From: Clostridiales bacterium
GTDB taxonomy: Bacteria > Bacillota > Clostridia > Oscillospirales > Ruminococcaceae
Direction of reading: 5' to 3'
NCBI GenBank assembly: GCA_019423685.1
Contig: JAHZAY010000009.1
Location: 1-64,000 of the forward strand
Length of the DNA: 64,000 bases
Shown here in pieces: positions 26,052 to 34,632 of the stretch; position 1 is the stretch's first letter; every line of letters begins with the position of its first letter. Both the position numbers and the translations under genes were made by a program. A model generated the notes under the pieces. The model worked only from the letters and a program-made list of their open reading frames with translations. It searched no databases and was not told where the DNA came from.

Positions 26052-27593
26052 ATGAAGCGGAGCAGCGGTGTGCTGCTGCACATCACCAGCCTTCCGGGCC
26101 GGTACGGCATCGGGACGCTGGGAAAGGAGGCGCGCGCCTTTGCCGGATTTTGCCACAAGGCGGGCATCCGCTGGTGGCAGGTGCTGCCGGTGGGGCCGAC
26201 CGGGTACGGCAACTCGCCGTACCAATCCGATTCGGTCTTTGCGGGCAATCCGCAGCTGATCGATCTGGAGGCGCTGATCTGGCAGGGATTGTTGACCCGC
26301 CGGGAGTGCCAAAAGCCGGACTGGGGCGAGGAAAAGGACAAAGTTTCGTTTGAAAAGATCAAGGCCGAAAAGCCAAAGCTGCTGCATCTGGCCTTTTTGC
26401 GGGCGCGCAAACAGCAAGAAATCTGGACGCAGGTGAAGGCGTTTATCCAGCATGAGCGGGATTGGCTGCCGGACTATGCGCTCTACTGCGCGCTCAAGGA
26501 GGAGCAGGGGGGAAAGCCCTGGACGCAGTGGGAAGAGGGAATAAAAAAGCGCCAGCAAAAGGCTCTGGAGGATAGCCGCAGGAGGCTGCACGAAAAAATC
26601 GAATACTTTAGCTTTTTGCAATATCTGTTTTACAGCCAGTGGAGCGCGCTCAAAGAATACTGCAACCGCAAGGGCGTCTTTTTAATCGGGGACATCCCGA
26701 TTTATGTGGCGCCGGACAGCTGTGACACCTGGGTCAACACGAGGTTGTTTATGTGCAGTGAGGACGGCAGACCGCTCAAGGTGGCGGGCTGCCCGCCGGA
26801 CTATTTCTCCAAGACCGGACAGCTGTGGGGAAATCCGCTCTACCGCTGGGATGTGATGGAGCAGGAGGAATACCGGTGGTGGATTGCGCGCATCGGCGCG
26901 ATGAGCCGCCTGTTTGATCTGACCCGCATCGATCACTTCCGGGGATTCGCGGGATATTACGCCATCGACGCCGCCGAAAAAACCGCCGAGAACGGACATT
27001 GGGAGCAGGGACCGGGGGAAAAGCTGTTTTTGGCGCTGCAAAAAGCCCTGCCGAAGGTGCGGCTGATCGCAGAGGATCTGGGCACCATCACGCCGGATGT
27101 GGATGCGCTGCGCGCACAGTTTCACCTGCCGGGGATGAAGGTGCTGCAATTTGCCTTTTCTGTGCAGGAACAGAGCAGCTACCTGCCGCATAACTGCCCC
27201 AAGAGGGCGGTCATCTACACCGGCACCCACGACAACGACACCAGCCGCGGCTGGGCGCACAGCATTAGCAAGCAGGAGAGGCGCCAGGCGGGGGCCTATA
27301 TGGGGGTAAAAAAGGAGAAGGACTTTGCATGGGCGATGATCCGCACGGCGTGGACGAGTCCGTGTGAACTGGCCATTGCGCCGATGCAGGACTTTTTAAA
27401 CCTGCCCTCGAGCGCGCGGATGAACACCCCCTCCACGGTGGGGGACAACTGGAGCTGGAGGATGCGCCAGCTGCCGGATCGGGAGCTTGCCAAAAAGATC
27501 CGCCAGCTCAACCGCGCCAGCTGGCGGCTGCCGGTCTACCGCAGCGGTGTGCAGGTCAGGAGCAAACAAGACGAGCAATTGGGGAGGCAATAA
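26052..27593 (+). CDS. malQ: 4-alpha-glucanotransferase (amylomaltase)
   Basis: This 513-residue GH77 enzyme moves alpha-1,4-glucan segments between maltodextrins. It opens with SSGVLLHITSLPGRYGIGTLG and has GPTGYGNSPYQSDSVFAGNP, DIPIYVAPDSCDTW, the catalytic-region RIDHFRGFAGYYAID (nucleophile Asp), AEDLGTITPDV and TGTHDNDT. It is followed after one base by glgP, so maltodextrins are trimmed and then phosphorolysed. GGAGGGAAAG precedes the ATG. Confidence 0.97.
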   Translation: MKRSSGVLLHITSLPGRYGIGTLGKEARAFAGFCHKAGIRWWQVLPVGPTGYGNSPYQSDSVFAGNPQLIDLEALIWQGLLTRRECQKPDWGEEKDKVSFEKIKAEKPKLLHLAFLRARKQQEIWTQVKAFIQHERDWLPDYALYCALKEEQGGKPWTQWEEGIKKRQQKALEDSRRRLHEKIEYFSFLQYLFYSQWSALKEYCNRKGVFLIGDIPIYVAPDSCDTWVNTRLFMCSEDGRPLKVAGCPPDYFSKTGQLWGNPLYRWDVMEQEEYRWWIARIGAMSRLFDLTRIDHFRGFAGYYAIDAAEKTAENGHWEQGPGEKLFLALQKALPKVRLIAEDLGTITPDVDALRAQFHLPGMKVLQFAFSVQEQSSYLPHNCPKRAVIYTGTHDNDTSRGWAHSISKQERRQAGAYMGVKKEKDFAWAMIRTAWTSPCELAIAPMQDFLNLPSSARMNTPSTVGDNWSWRMRQLPDRELAKKIRQLNRASWRLPVYRSGVQVRSKQDEQLGRQ

Positions 27594-27594
27594 G

Positions 27595-29862
27595 ATGGAG
27601 GCGTTTATCCAGCAATATCTGCGGAAGCAGTTTCATACCGATTGGGACAGCTGCACCGACCGGCAGCTCTATGAGGCGCTGTTGTGTTTTTGCGCCGATG
27701 CGGCACAGCTGCCTGAGTGCGCGCGCGGCGGGCGCAAGCTGTATTATGTTTCGGCGGAATTTTTAATCGGGCGGCTGCTGGGCAACAACCTGCTCAATCT
27801 GGGGCTTTACCCGCAGGCACAGCAGCTTCTTGCGCGCCATCACCGATCGCTTGCGGCGGTGGAGGAGATGGAGACCGAGCCCTCGCTGGGCAACGGCGGT
27901 TTGGGAAGGCTTGCTGCCTGCTTTATGGATTCGATCGCGACGCTGGGCCTCAACGCCGAGGGGTTGGGTCTGGACTACCACTTTGGCCTGTTTCGGCAAA
28001 AGTTTTTGCACAACAGCCAGTGCGAGTATCCCGACGTTTGGCACAAAATTCCCGACTGGCTGCGCCGCACCGATACCACCTTCACCGTGCCGCTGGCAGA
28101 TGATGAGGTAACTGCCCGGATGTACGAGATCGACGTCACCGGCTATGGCCAACAGACGGCCGCGCGGCTGCGGCTGTTCGATCTGGATACAAGCGACGAG
28201 AGCCTGGTGCAAAGCGGCATTGATTTTGACAAGACCGCTCTGGGCAAAAATCTGACCCTCTTTCTCTACCCGGACGACAGCGACGAGCAGGGAAGGCGGC
28301 TGCGGTTTGCGCAGGAATATTTCCTCTCCAGCGCAGCGGCTCAGCGAATTCTCAGCGACACAAAGGATCGGGGCTTTGCCCCAGAACAGCTGGACCGCGG
28401 GGCGGTGGTGCAGCTCAACGACACCCACCCGACGTTGATGATCCCGGAGCTTGTCCGACTGCTCATCGAGGAGGGACTCGACTTTGACACCGCTATCCGC
28501 ACCGTCAGCAAGACCTGCGCCTACACCAACCACACCATCCTTGCCGAGGCGCTGGAAACCTGGCCGATGCAGTATTTCACCGAGCTGACTCCGTGGCTTA
28601 TCCCCATCGTCGAGGAGATGGACCGCCGCGCAAAGGTGCAGAGCCTGGATGCGCGCACCGCCATCATCGACCCACAGGAGAGGGTGCACATGGCGCACAT
28701 CGCCATCCATTTCGGCTTTTCGGTCAACGGCGTGGCAAAGCTGCACACCCAGATTTTGCAGTCCAGCGAGCTGGCACCCTTCTATGTGCTCTACCCGCAG
28801 CGCTTTCACAACGAGACCAACGGCATCACCTTCCGACGCTGGCTGATGCTCTGCAATCCGAAACTGGCCACCCTCATCACCGAAACCATCGGCGAGGGCT
28901 GGAAGTGCGATTCGTCGCAGCTGGACCGCCTGACCCAATTTGTGGGGGAGCAGGAGCTGCTTGCACGCCTGCGCCAGATTAAGCGGCAAAACAAGGAGGA
29001 CCTTGCACAGGCCATCCGGGAGAAAATGGGCATTGTCATCCAGCCGGATTCGGTCTACGACATCCAGATCAAGCGGCTGCACGAGTACAAGCGCCAGCAG
29101 ATGAATGCGCTGTACGCCATCTGGAAATATTTTGAGATTTTGGACGGTCGCCTGCCGCGCCGCCCCATCACCATGCTCTTCGGTGCAAAGGCCGCACCGG
29201 CCTACACCATCGCCAAGGACATCATCCACCTGATTCTCTGCTTGCAGCAGCTCTTTGCACAAGACCCGCGGGTGGCGCCCTATCTGCAAATTGTGATGGT
29301 GGAAAACTACAACGTCAGCTGGGCGCAAAGGATGATCCCGGCCTGCGACATCTCCGAACAGATCTCGCTGGCGTCCAAGGAGGCCAGCGGAACCGGCAAT
29401 ATGAAGCTGATGCTCAACGGCGCGGTGACCCTGGGCACGATGGACGGGGCCAATGTGGAGATCCACGATCTGGTGGGAGAGGACAACATCTACACCTTTG
29501 GCAAATCCAGCAGCGAGGTGATGCGCCTGTACGCCGAAAACAGCTACTCTTCGGCAAAGCTCTATGACAGCGATCCGGTGATCGAAAAGCTGGTCGACTT
29601 TCTCATCGACAAGAAGATGATCCGCATTGGCGACCCATTGCAGCTGTGCCGACTCTACAAGGAGATCCTCAGCAAGGACTACTTTATGACCCTGCTGGAT
29701 CTAAAGGAGTACATCGCTGTCAAGGAGCGGATGCTTGCCGACTTTGAGGACGAGGCCGCCTGGAGCCGCAAGAGCCTTATCAACATCGCAAAGGCGGGCT
29801 ACTTCTCCTCCGACCGCACCATCGAGGGGTACAACCGCGACATCTGGAAATTGCGAGAATAG
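27595..29862 (+). CDS. glgP: Glycogen/maltodextrin phosphorylase
   Basis: This 755-residue PLP-dependent GT35 enzyme releases glucose-1-phosphate from alpha-1,4-glucans. It shows LYYVSAEFLIGRLLGNNL, EPSLGNGGLGRLAACFMDS, the HNETNGITFRRWL region and the PLP lysine site KEASGTGNMKLMLNGA. It is shorter than the 800-residue enzymes of enterobacteria. The ATG at 27595 follows GGGGAGG by 7 bases; the longer open frame overlaps malQ. Together with malQ and the nearby galM it indicates storage or use of glucans. Confidence 0.96.
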   Translation: MEAFIQQYLRKQFHTDWDSCTDRQLYEALLCFCADAAQLPECARGGRKLYYVSAEFLIGRLLGNNLLNLGLYPQAQQLLARHHRSLAAVEEMETEPSLGNGGLGRLAACFMDSIATLGLNAEGLGLDYHFGLFRQKFLHNSQCEYPDVWHKIPDWLRRTDTTFTVPLADDEVTARMYEIDVTGYGQQTAARLRLFDLDTSDESLVQSGIDFDKTALGKNLTLFLYPDDSDEQGRRLRFAQEYFLSSAAAQRILSDTKDRGFAPEQLDRGAVVQLNDTHPTLMIPELVRLLIEEGLDFDTAIRTVSKTCAYTNHTILAEALETWPMQYFTELTPWLIPIVEEMDRRAKVQSLDARTAIIDPQERVHMAHIAIHFGFSVNGVAKLHTQILQSSELAPFYVLYPQRFHNETNGITFRRWLMLCNPKLATLITETIGEGWKCDSSQLDRLTQFVGEQELLARLRQIKRQNKEDLAQAIREKMGIVIQPDSVYDIQIKRLHEYKRQQMNALYAIWKYFEILDGRLPRRPITMLFGAKAAPAYTIAKDIIHLILCLQQLFAQDPRVAPYLQIVMVENYNVSWAQRMIPACDISEQISLASKEASGTGNMKLMLNGAVTLGTMDGANVEIHDLVGEDNIYTFGKSSSEVMRLYAENSYSSAKLYDSDPVIEKLVDFLIDKKMIRIGDPLQLCRLYKEILSKDYFMTLLDLKEYIAVKERMLADFEDEAAWSRKSLINIAKAGYFSSDRTIEGYNRDIWKLRE

Positions 29863-29920
29863 CTTGTCAACGAAAAGAATATATCAGATAAAAAATGTGA
29901 TCGAGAGGACGGAACCGACT

Positions 29921-30223
29921 ATGCAGAATAAAGGCTACTATGCCATGACCTTTTACAACACAACCGACACCATGCAGACCGAAAAGAAGGCCAGGGAGCG
30001 CTTTTCCCTTCAGGTCATGCCCACCCCGCGCGTCATCTCCACCAGCTGCGGCCTGGCGCTGCGCTTTGAGGAGGGGGATGGACAGGAGCAGGCCTACATC
30101 GACTTTGCCAAGGAACAGCCGGTGCCGCTGGGGCTTTACCACATCGTCCAGGACGAAACGGGCGATCTGAAGGCCCAGACGGTCTATCTGTGCGAGCCGC
30201 AGGCAAAATCCCAGGCGCGATAG
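29921..30223 (+). CDS. DUF3343 protein (putative Se/S carrier-like)
   Basis: This 100-residue protein has the DUF3343 signature GYYAMTFYNTTDTMQTEKKA near its start and MPTPRVISTSCGLALRFEE, with the conserved Cys of the SCGLA motif. The family is described as a putative selenium/sulphur carrier and often lies near selenium or anaerobic-metabolism genes. Here it follows glgP by 58 bases, which is unexpected and may only reflect shared transcription. I see no selenium gene nearby. The start at 29921 agrees with the family N-terminus; its ribosome site is weak (GAGAGGACGGAA). Confidence 0.8.
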   Translation: MQNKGYYAMTFYNTTDTMQTEKKARERFSLQVMPTPRVISTSCGLALRFEEGDGQEQAYIDFAKEQPVPLGLYHIVQDETGDLKAQTVYLCEPQAKSQAR

Positions 30224-30283
30224 GATGCTCTGCAAAAAGACAAAAATGGGCAGGAAAAAGATTCAAATTTTGTTAAAAATTTC

Positions 30284-30312
30284 TTGACAAGCCCAGATAG
30301 ATGGAGTATACT
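30284..30312 (+). promoter_or_regulatory. Promoter of the ABC exporter leader
   Basis: TTGACA (30284-30289), a 17-base spacer and TATACT (30307-30312) form a strong sigma-A promoter. It lies 84 bases before the leader peptide and about 366 before the first ABC gene. Confidence 0.88.
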
Positions 30313-30362
30313 GATAACGGCTTTAGAATTGCTAGCCGAGAACGGTAGAATTGTACCGCAAA

Positions 30363-30491
30363 AGACAAGATCAATGTAGAAAGGAGACGGAAGGCATGAC
30401 CATGAAGGTATATTTTGTATACAACAAGACAGCTGAACAACAGGGAAGTGCTTTTCCGTTTATATAATTAGGACCGATTGCCATCTTGTCT
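30363..30491 (+). promoter_or_regulatory. Leader RNA with long-range pairing and antiterminator segment
   Basis: AGACAAGAT (30363-30371) is exactly complementary to ATCTTGTCT (30483-30491), enclosing the leader ORF and its ribosome site. Inside the ORF, AACAGGG (30439-30445) and GTGC (30448-30451) can pair with CCCTGTT (30539-30545) and GCAC (30535-30538). That would remove the 5' arm of the downstream terminator. These pairings are read by eye, and no folding energy was computed. Confidence 0.6.
30396..30467 (+). CDS. 23-residue leader peptide controlling the ABC exporter operon
   Basis: A 23-codon ORF (starts MTMKVYFVYN, ends SAFPFI) with a very good ribosome site (AAAGGAGACGG) sits between a strong promoter and a strong terminator. 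Codons 15-19 contain the sequence able to pair with the terminator's 5' arm. This is the layout of leader peptides such as BmrB, where ribosome stalling on an antibiotic favours the antiterminator. The peptide itself resembles nothing that I know. A further three-codon ORF (ATG GTT ATG TAG, 30613-30624) with GGAAGGAG follows the terminator. Confidence 0.65.
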   Translation: MTMKVYFVYNKTAEQQGSAFPFI

Positions 30492-30534
30492 AAAGCATGC
30501 GGCTGATCTGTGCCGCACAATCTTTGTCCCCAAG

Positions 30535-30570
30535 GCACCCCTGTTTGATCGCAACAGGGGTGCTTTTTTT
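30535..30570 (+). terminator. Attenuator terminator before the ABC exporter genes
   Basis: GCACCCCTGTT (30535-30545) pairs perfectly with AACAGGGGTGC (30553-30563) over 11 base pairs, followed by seven T. It lies upstream of the first ABC gene and downstream of the promoter and leader ORF, so it should block the operon unless the antiterminator forms. Confidence 0.9.
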
Positions 30571-30677
30571 ATACAATCCATGGGGAAAAGCAGCCCGTTT
30601 ATGAGGAAGGAGAATGGTTATGTAGCTGCTGGATCTTGAGAAGGAAAGAGTTTTTACAAAAGAGGAGTGATTTTTCG

Positions 30678-32561
30678 ATGCAGAACAATCCGCAAAGCCG
30701 CTTGCATGGCAAGGGGTATTCCGTTGTATTTGGCTTTGTCAGACAGAATCTGGGGCTGTTTTTGCTGGGGCTTTTGTGTTCGATGCTCAACACCGCCTTT
30801 AACTCGCTGACGCCGCAGATTATCCGCATGACCGTCGATTCGGTCATCGGGGATGCTGCGCTGCCCGAGTGGTTTTCCTATGTCGGCCTGGACCGAATTT
30901 TAGCAGGAAATAAGGGCCGGGTACTGCTGCTGGCGGCCGCAGCAGTCCTGGTAGCGGCAGTGCTGTCGGGCGTTTTCAGCTTTCTTGCGCGCATCAACAC
31001 CGCAACAGCTTCAGAAAATTCCATCAAATCGCTGCGCGACACGCTGTATGGGCACATCCAGAAACTGCCCTTTTCCTGGCACACCGCCCACCAGACGGGC
31101 GAGATCATCCAGCGATGCACCTCCGATGTCGAGGTCATCCGCAACTTTGTCAGCGCGCAGATGGTCGAGGTCTTTCGCATCGTTTTTTTAATCCTGATGA
31201 CGATGTGCATCATGTTCTCGATGAACGTCAAGATCTCGCTGGTGGTGGTCGTCTTTATTCCGATCATCGCATTCTATTCCTTTTTCTTCAGCTCCAAAAT
31301 CTCCAAGCGCTTTATGGACGCCGACGTCGCCGAGGGCAAGCTCTCCTCCACCGTGCAGGAGAATCTGACCGGCGTGCGGGTGGTGCGCGCCTTTGGACGG
31401 GAAAATTTTGAGATTGAGCGGTTTGACCGCTACAACAACCACTTTGCGGAGCTGTGGATTCGACTGGGCCACATGATGACCACCTATTGGAGCACCGGCG
31501 ACCTGATTATGGCGCTGCAGGTGCTCACCGTCATCTGTGTGGGCACCGTCAGCGCGGTGCACGGGGAGATCACCTTGGGCGAATTTTTGGCCTTTGTCTC
31601 CTACAACGCCACCCTGACTTGGCCGGTGCGAAACCTGGGCAAAATTTTAGCGGAGATGAGCAAGACGGGCGTTTCGATCGAGCGTGTCAGCTACATCCTG
31701 GACGCCGAGCCGGAGCGAGACTCCGAGCGCGCCCTGCGCCCGCCGATCGACCGCGACATCTGCTTTGAGCATGTCACCTTTGGCTATGAAAACCAAAAAC
31801 CGGTGCTCGACGACATCAGCTTCACCATTCCGGCGGGCAGCACCTTTGCCATTTTGGGCGGCACCGGCAGCGGAAAAACGACCCTGATGCACCTGCTCAA
31901 CCGCCTCTATGACCTGCCCGAAGGTGGGGGAAAGATCTGCATTGGCGGGGTGGACATCAAAACGATCAGCCGCCCTTACCTGCGCAAAAATGTGGCGATC
32001 GTGCTGCAGGAGCCATTTTTGTTCTCCCGCACCATCCGGGAAAATATCGGCATCGCCTCCCAGGAAAAGGATCGGGAGCAGATGATGGAATATGTGCGGG
32101 CGGCGGCGCGCTCTGCCTGTGTGGACGAGGCCATCGAGGGCTTTGCCAACGGCTATGAGACGGTGGTCGGTGAGCGCGGAGTTACCCTTTCGGGCGGACA
32201 GAAACAGCGCGTGGCGATTGCGCGGATGCTGACCCAGCATGCGCCTGTGATGATCTTTGACGATTCGCTGTCCGCCGTCGACGCCGAGACCGACGCCAAG
32301 ATCCGCCAGCAGCTTCAGGAGAAGATGGGCAGCGCGACCATCATCCTCATCTCCCACCGCATCACAACCCTCATGCAGGCCGATCGGATTTTGGTCCTCG
32401 ACGGGGGCAAGGTGGCGGACATCGGCACCCACGAGGAGCTGATCCGCCGTCCGGGCATCTATCACGACATTTATGAGATTCAGATGAACAACGCCGACCG
32501 CGAGCTGTTGCAGCAGGCCGGCAAACAATTGGAACAGAAAGCAGGTGAGCAAAATGGCTAA
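30678..32561 (+). CDS. Heterodimeric ABC exporter, subunit 1 (BmrC/TM287-like, degenerate site)
   Basis: This 627-residue half-transporter has six membrane helices (about 25-310) and one ATPase domain (about 355-590). It carries Walker A GGTGSGKTT, an intact signature LSGGQKQR and Walker B MIFDDSLSAVD. The catalytic Glu after Walker B is Asp, as in the degenerate-site subunit of heterodimeric drug exporters such as TM287 or BmrC. I use the ATG at 30678 with GAGGAG 10 bases before it; an upstream TTG at 30636 is also in frame. Its overlap with the next gene and the attenuator upstream indicate a drug-inducible multidrug exporter. Confidence 0.92.
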   Translation: MQNNPQSRLHGKGYSVVFGFVRQNLGLFLLGLLCSMLNTAFNSLTPQIIRMTVDSVIGDAALPEWFSYVGLDRILAGNKGRVLLLAAAAVLVAAVLSGVFSFLARINTATASENSIKSLRDTLYGHIQKLPFSWHTAHQTGEIIQRCTSDVEVIRNFVSAQMVEVFRIVFLILMTMCIMFSMNVKISLVVVVFIPIIAFYSFFFSSKISKRFMDADVAEGKLSSTVQENLTGVRVVRAFGRENFEIERFDRYNNHFAELWIRLGHMMTTYWSTGDLIMALQVLTVICVGTVSAVHGEITLGEFLAFVSYNATLTWPVRNLGKILAEMSKTGVSIERVSYILDAEPERDSERALRPPIDRDICFEHVTFGYENQKPVLDDISFTIPAGSTFAILGGTGSGKTTLMHLLNRLYDLPEGGGKICIGGVDIKTISRPYLRKNVAIVLQEPFLFSRTIRENIGIASQEKDREQMMEYVRAAARSACVDEAIEGFANGYETVVGERGVTLSGGQKQRVAIARMLTQHAPVMIFDDSLSAVDAETDAKIRQQLQEKMGSATIILISHRITTLMQADRILVLDGGKVADIGTHEELIRRPGIYHDIYEIQMNNADRELLQQAGKQLEQKAGEQNG

Positions 32562-34401
32562 TGTAAACCGCGACGATGCGCCCCAGAGCAACAAGTCCTT
32601 CCAGCTGTCGATCTGGAAGCGCCTGGGTCCATTCGTCAAGCCCTATCGGTGGCTGTTGTTTCTCATCATCGTCACCAACATCATCATCTCGGTGGTGGAT
32701 GTGCTGCTGCCGCTGTTTCAGCGGTATGCGGTCGACCACTTTATCGAAGAGGGGACGCTGCAGGGATTCCAGCGATTTATCGCCGGGTATCTGGCGGTGA
32801 TTGTCCTGCAGGTGCTCAGCTTTGTCTTTTATACTTTGAGCGCCATGAAGATGGAGATGCGCATGGGCCGCGACCTCAAGCGCGCCTGCTTTGTGCACCT
32901 GCAAACCCTCTCCTTTTCCTATTACAACGTCACGCCGGTCGGCTACATCCTGGCCCGCGTGATGAGCGATACCAACCGCATCGCCTCGATCACCGCCTGG
33001 GATTTGATCGATATCCTCTGGGCGCTGAGCTATGTGCTGTGCGCGTTTGTCTCGATGGCGATGCTCGATCTGCGCCTGGCGCTGCTGGTCATGATTATTG
33101 TGCCGGTAATCGCGGTGCTGACCACCTATTTCCAGCGCAAGATCCTCTTTTGGAACCGCAAGGTGCGCGCCATCAACTCCCGCATTACCGGAGCCTTTAA
33201 CGAGGGCATCATGGGTGCAAAGACCTCCAAGACACTGGTCATCGAGGACAAAAACACCTACGAATTTTCCGGCATCACCGAGGAGATGCGGGTAGCGTCG
33301 GTGCGGGCAGCGGGGCTCAATGCGGTGTACATCCCGCTGGTCATGCTGGCAAGCTCCGCCGCCACCGCCATTGTCCTGGTGCGCGGCGGAAACCTGGTCA
33401 TCCAAAACGCCATGCTGGTGGGCACCCTGTCGGCCTTCACCACCTATGCCGTCTCAATCTTTGAGCCAATCCAGCAGATGGCCCGCGTATTGGCCAACAT
33501 CATCGCGGTGCAGCCGAACATCGAGCGTGTCATGGGGCTGCTGGACCAGCAACCGAACATTGTCGATTCACCTGCGGTCATCGCCAAATATGGCGACACC
33601 TTCCACCCAAAAACCGAAAACTGGGAGCCGATCCGCGGGGACATCGAGTTTGACGACGTCTCCTTCCAGTATCCCGACGGGGAGGAAGAGGTGCTCAGCC
33701 ACTTTAGTTTGAAGATTCCCGCAGGCACCACCGTCGCCATCGTCGGTGAGACCGGAGCGGGCAAATCGACGCTGGTCAACCTTGCCTGCCGCTTCTTTGA
33801 GCCGACCAGCGGCCGCATCCTGATCGACGGCAAGGATTACCGCGAGCGCAGCCAGCTGTGGCTGCACAGCCGGTTGGGATATGTGCTGCAAAATCCCCAC
33901 CTGTTTTCCGGCACGGTCATGGACAACATCCGCTATGGGCGGCTGGATGCCACCGACGAGGAGGTCCGCCAGGCCGCCAAAGCCGTCTCAGCGGATACAG
34001 TGGTCGAACATCTGGAGGACGGCTACTACAGCGACGTAGGTGAGGGCGGCGACAAGCTCTCCACCGGAGAAAAGCAGCTGATCTCCTTTGCACGCGCAGT
34101 ATTGGCCGATCCGGCCATCTTTGTGCTGGACGAGGCGACCAGCTCGATCGACACCCAGACCGAACAGCTGATCCAGAACGCGACGCTGCGTCTGCTGAAA
34201 GGACGCACCTCCTTTTTGATCGCGCACCGGCTCTCCACCATCCGCCAAGCCGACCTGATTTTGGTAGTCAAGGACGGAAAGATTGTGGAGCAGGGTAAAC
34301 ACGAGGAACTGCTGCGAAAGGGAGGTTATTACCACGACCTCTACTCCAAGCAATTCCAGCAAGAGGAGATGCACAGCCGCCTGAGCGGACAGACTGCATA
34401 A
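32554..34401 (+). CDS. Heterodimeric ABC exporter, subunit 2 (BmrD/TM288-like, catalytic)
   Basis: This 615-residue half-transporter has six membrane helices and an ATPase domain with Walker A GETGAGKST, Walker B IFVLDEATSSID (catalytic Glu present) and a variant signature LSTGEKQL. The variant signature would face the degenerate site of subunit 1, giving the asymmetric pair typical of these exporters. The ATG at 32554 overlaps the subunit 1 stop by 8 bases and has AGGTGA 5 bases upstream. A terminator follows the stop. Confidence 0.93.
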   Translation: MANVNRDDAPQSNKSFQLSIWKRLGPFVKPYRWLLFLIIVTNIIISVVDVLLPLFQRYAVDHFIEEGTLQGFQRFIAGYLAVIVLQVLSFVFYTLSAMKMEMRMGRDLKRACFVHLQTLSFSYYNVTPVGYILARVMSDTNRIASITAWDLIDILWALSYVLCAFVSMAMLDLRLALLVMIIVPVIAVLTTYFQRKILFWNRKVRAINSRITGAFNEGIMGAKTSKTLVIEDKNTYEFSGITEEMRVASVRAAGLNAVYIPLVMLASSAATAIVLVRGGNLVIQNAMLVGTLSAFTTYAVSIFEPIQQMARVLANIIAVQPNIERVMGLLDQQPNIVDSPAVIAKYGDTFHPKTENWEPIRGDIEFDDVSFQYPDGEEEVLSHFSLKIPAGTTVAIVGETGAGKSTLVNLACRFFEPTSGRILIDGKDYRERSQLWLHSRLGYVLQNPHLFSGTVMDNIRYGRLDATDEEVRQAAKAVSADTVVEHLEDGYYSDVGEGGDKLSTGEKQLISFARAVLADPAIFVLDEATSSIDTQTEQLIQNATLRLLKGRTSFLIAHRLSTIRQADLILVVKDGKIVEQGKHEELLRKGGYYHDLYSKQFQQEEMHSRLSGQTA

Positions 34402-34403
34402 GG

Positions 34404-34433
34404 AAAAAGAGGAGCCGAATGGCTCCTCTTTTT
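34404..34433 (+). terminator. Terminator after the ABC exporter operon
   Basis: A stem of about 13 base pairs (34404-34416 with 34421-34433, loop GAAT) ends in five T. The A-rich 5' side may also let it work leftward. Confidence 0.9.
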
Positions 34434-34468
34434 GTTGGGCGGCAAAGGGCGCAAAGAGGCAGAATTTG

Positions 34469-34497
34469 TTGCGCTGTGCGGGAGGATTTGCTATAAT
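34469..34497 (+). promoter_or_regulatory. Promoter of the MATE exporter gene
   Basis: TTGCGC (34469-34474), a 17-base spacer and perfect TATAAT (34492-34497) precede a leader of about 130 bases. Confidence 0.72.
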
Positions 34498-34533
34498 GAG
34501 AACAGCTGTCCAAGAGCTATTTTCAGCAGAATC

Positions 34534-34602
34534 AGAGGGGCGTTTTTTTACTGACGATCCGATAGGCACACAGGCCGAAGCGCTGCCGCGCCCCTCTTTT
34601 AG
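34534..34602 (+). promoter_or_regulatory. Structured leader of the MATE gene
   Basis: AGAGGGGCG (34534-34542) is complementary to CGCCCCTCT (34589-34597). The enclosed 46 bases contain a seven-T run directly after the first arm and a smaller GC-rich stem. A four-T run follows the second arm. This could be a weak terminator/attenuator or ligand-binding RNA; I do not recognise a known riboswitch in it. Confidence 0.35.
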
Positions 34603-34632
34603 AATATCAATTTTTTGGAAGGGAAGGGAACA

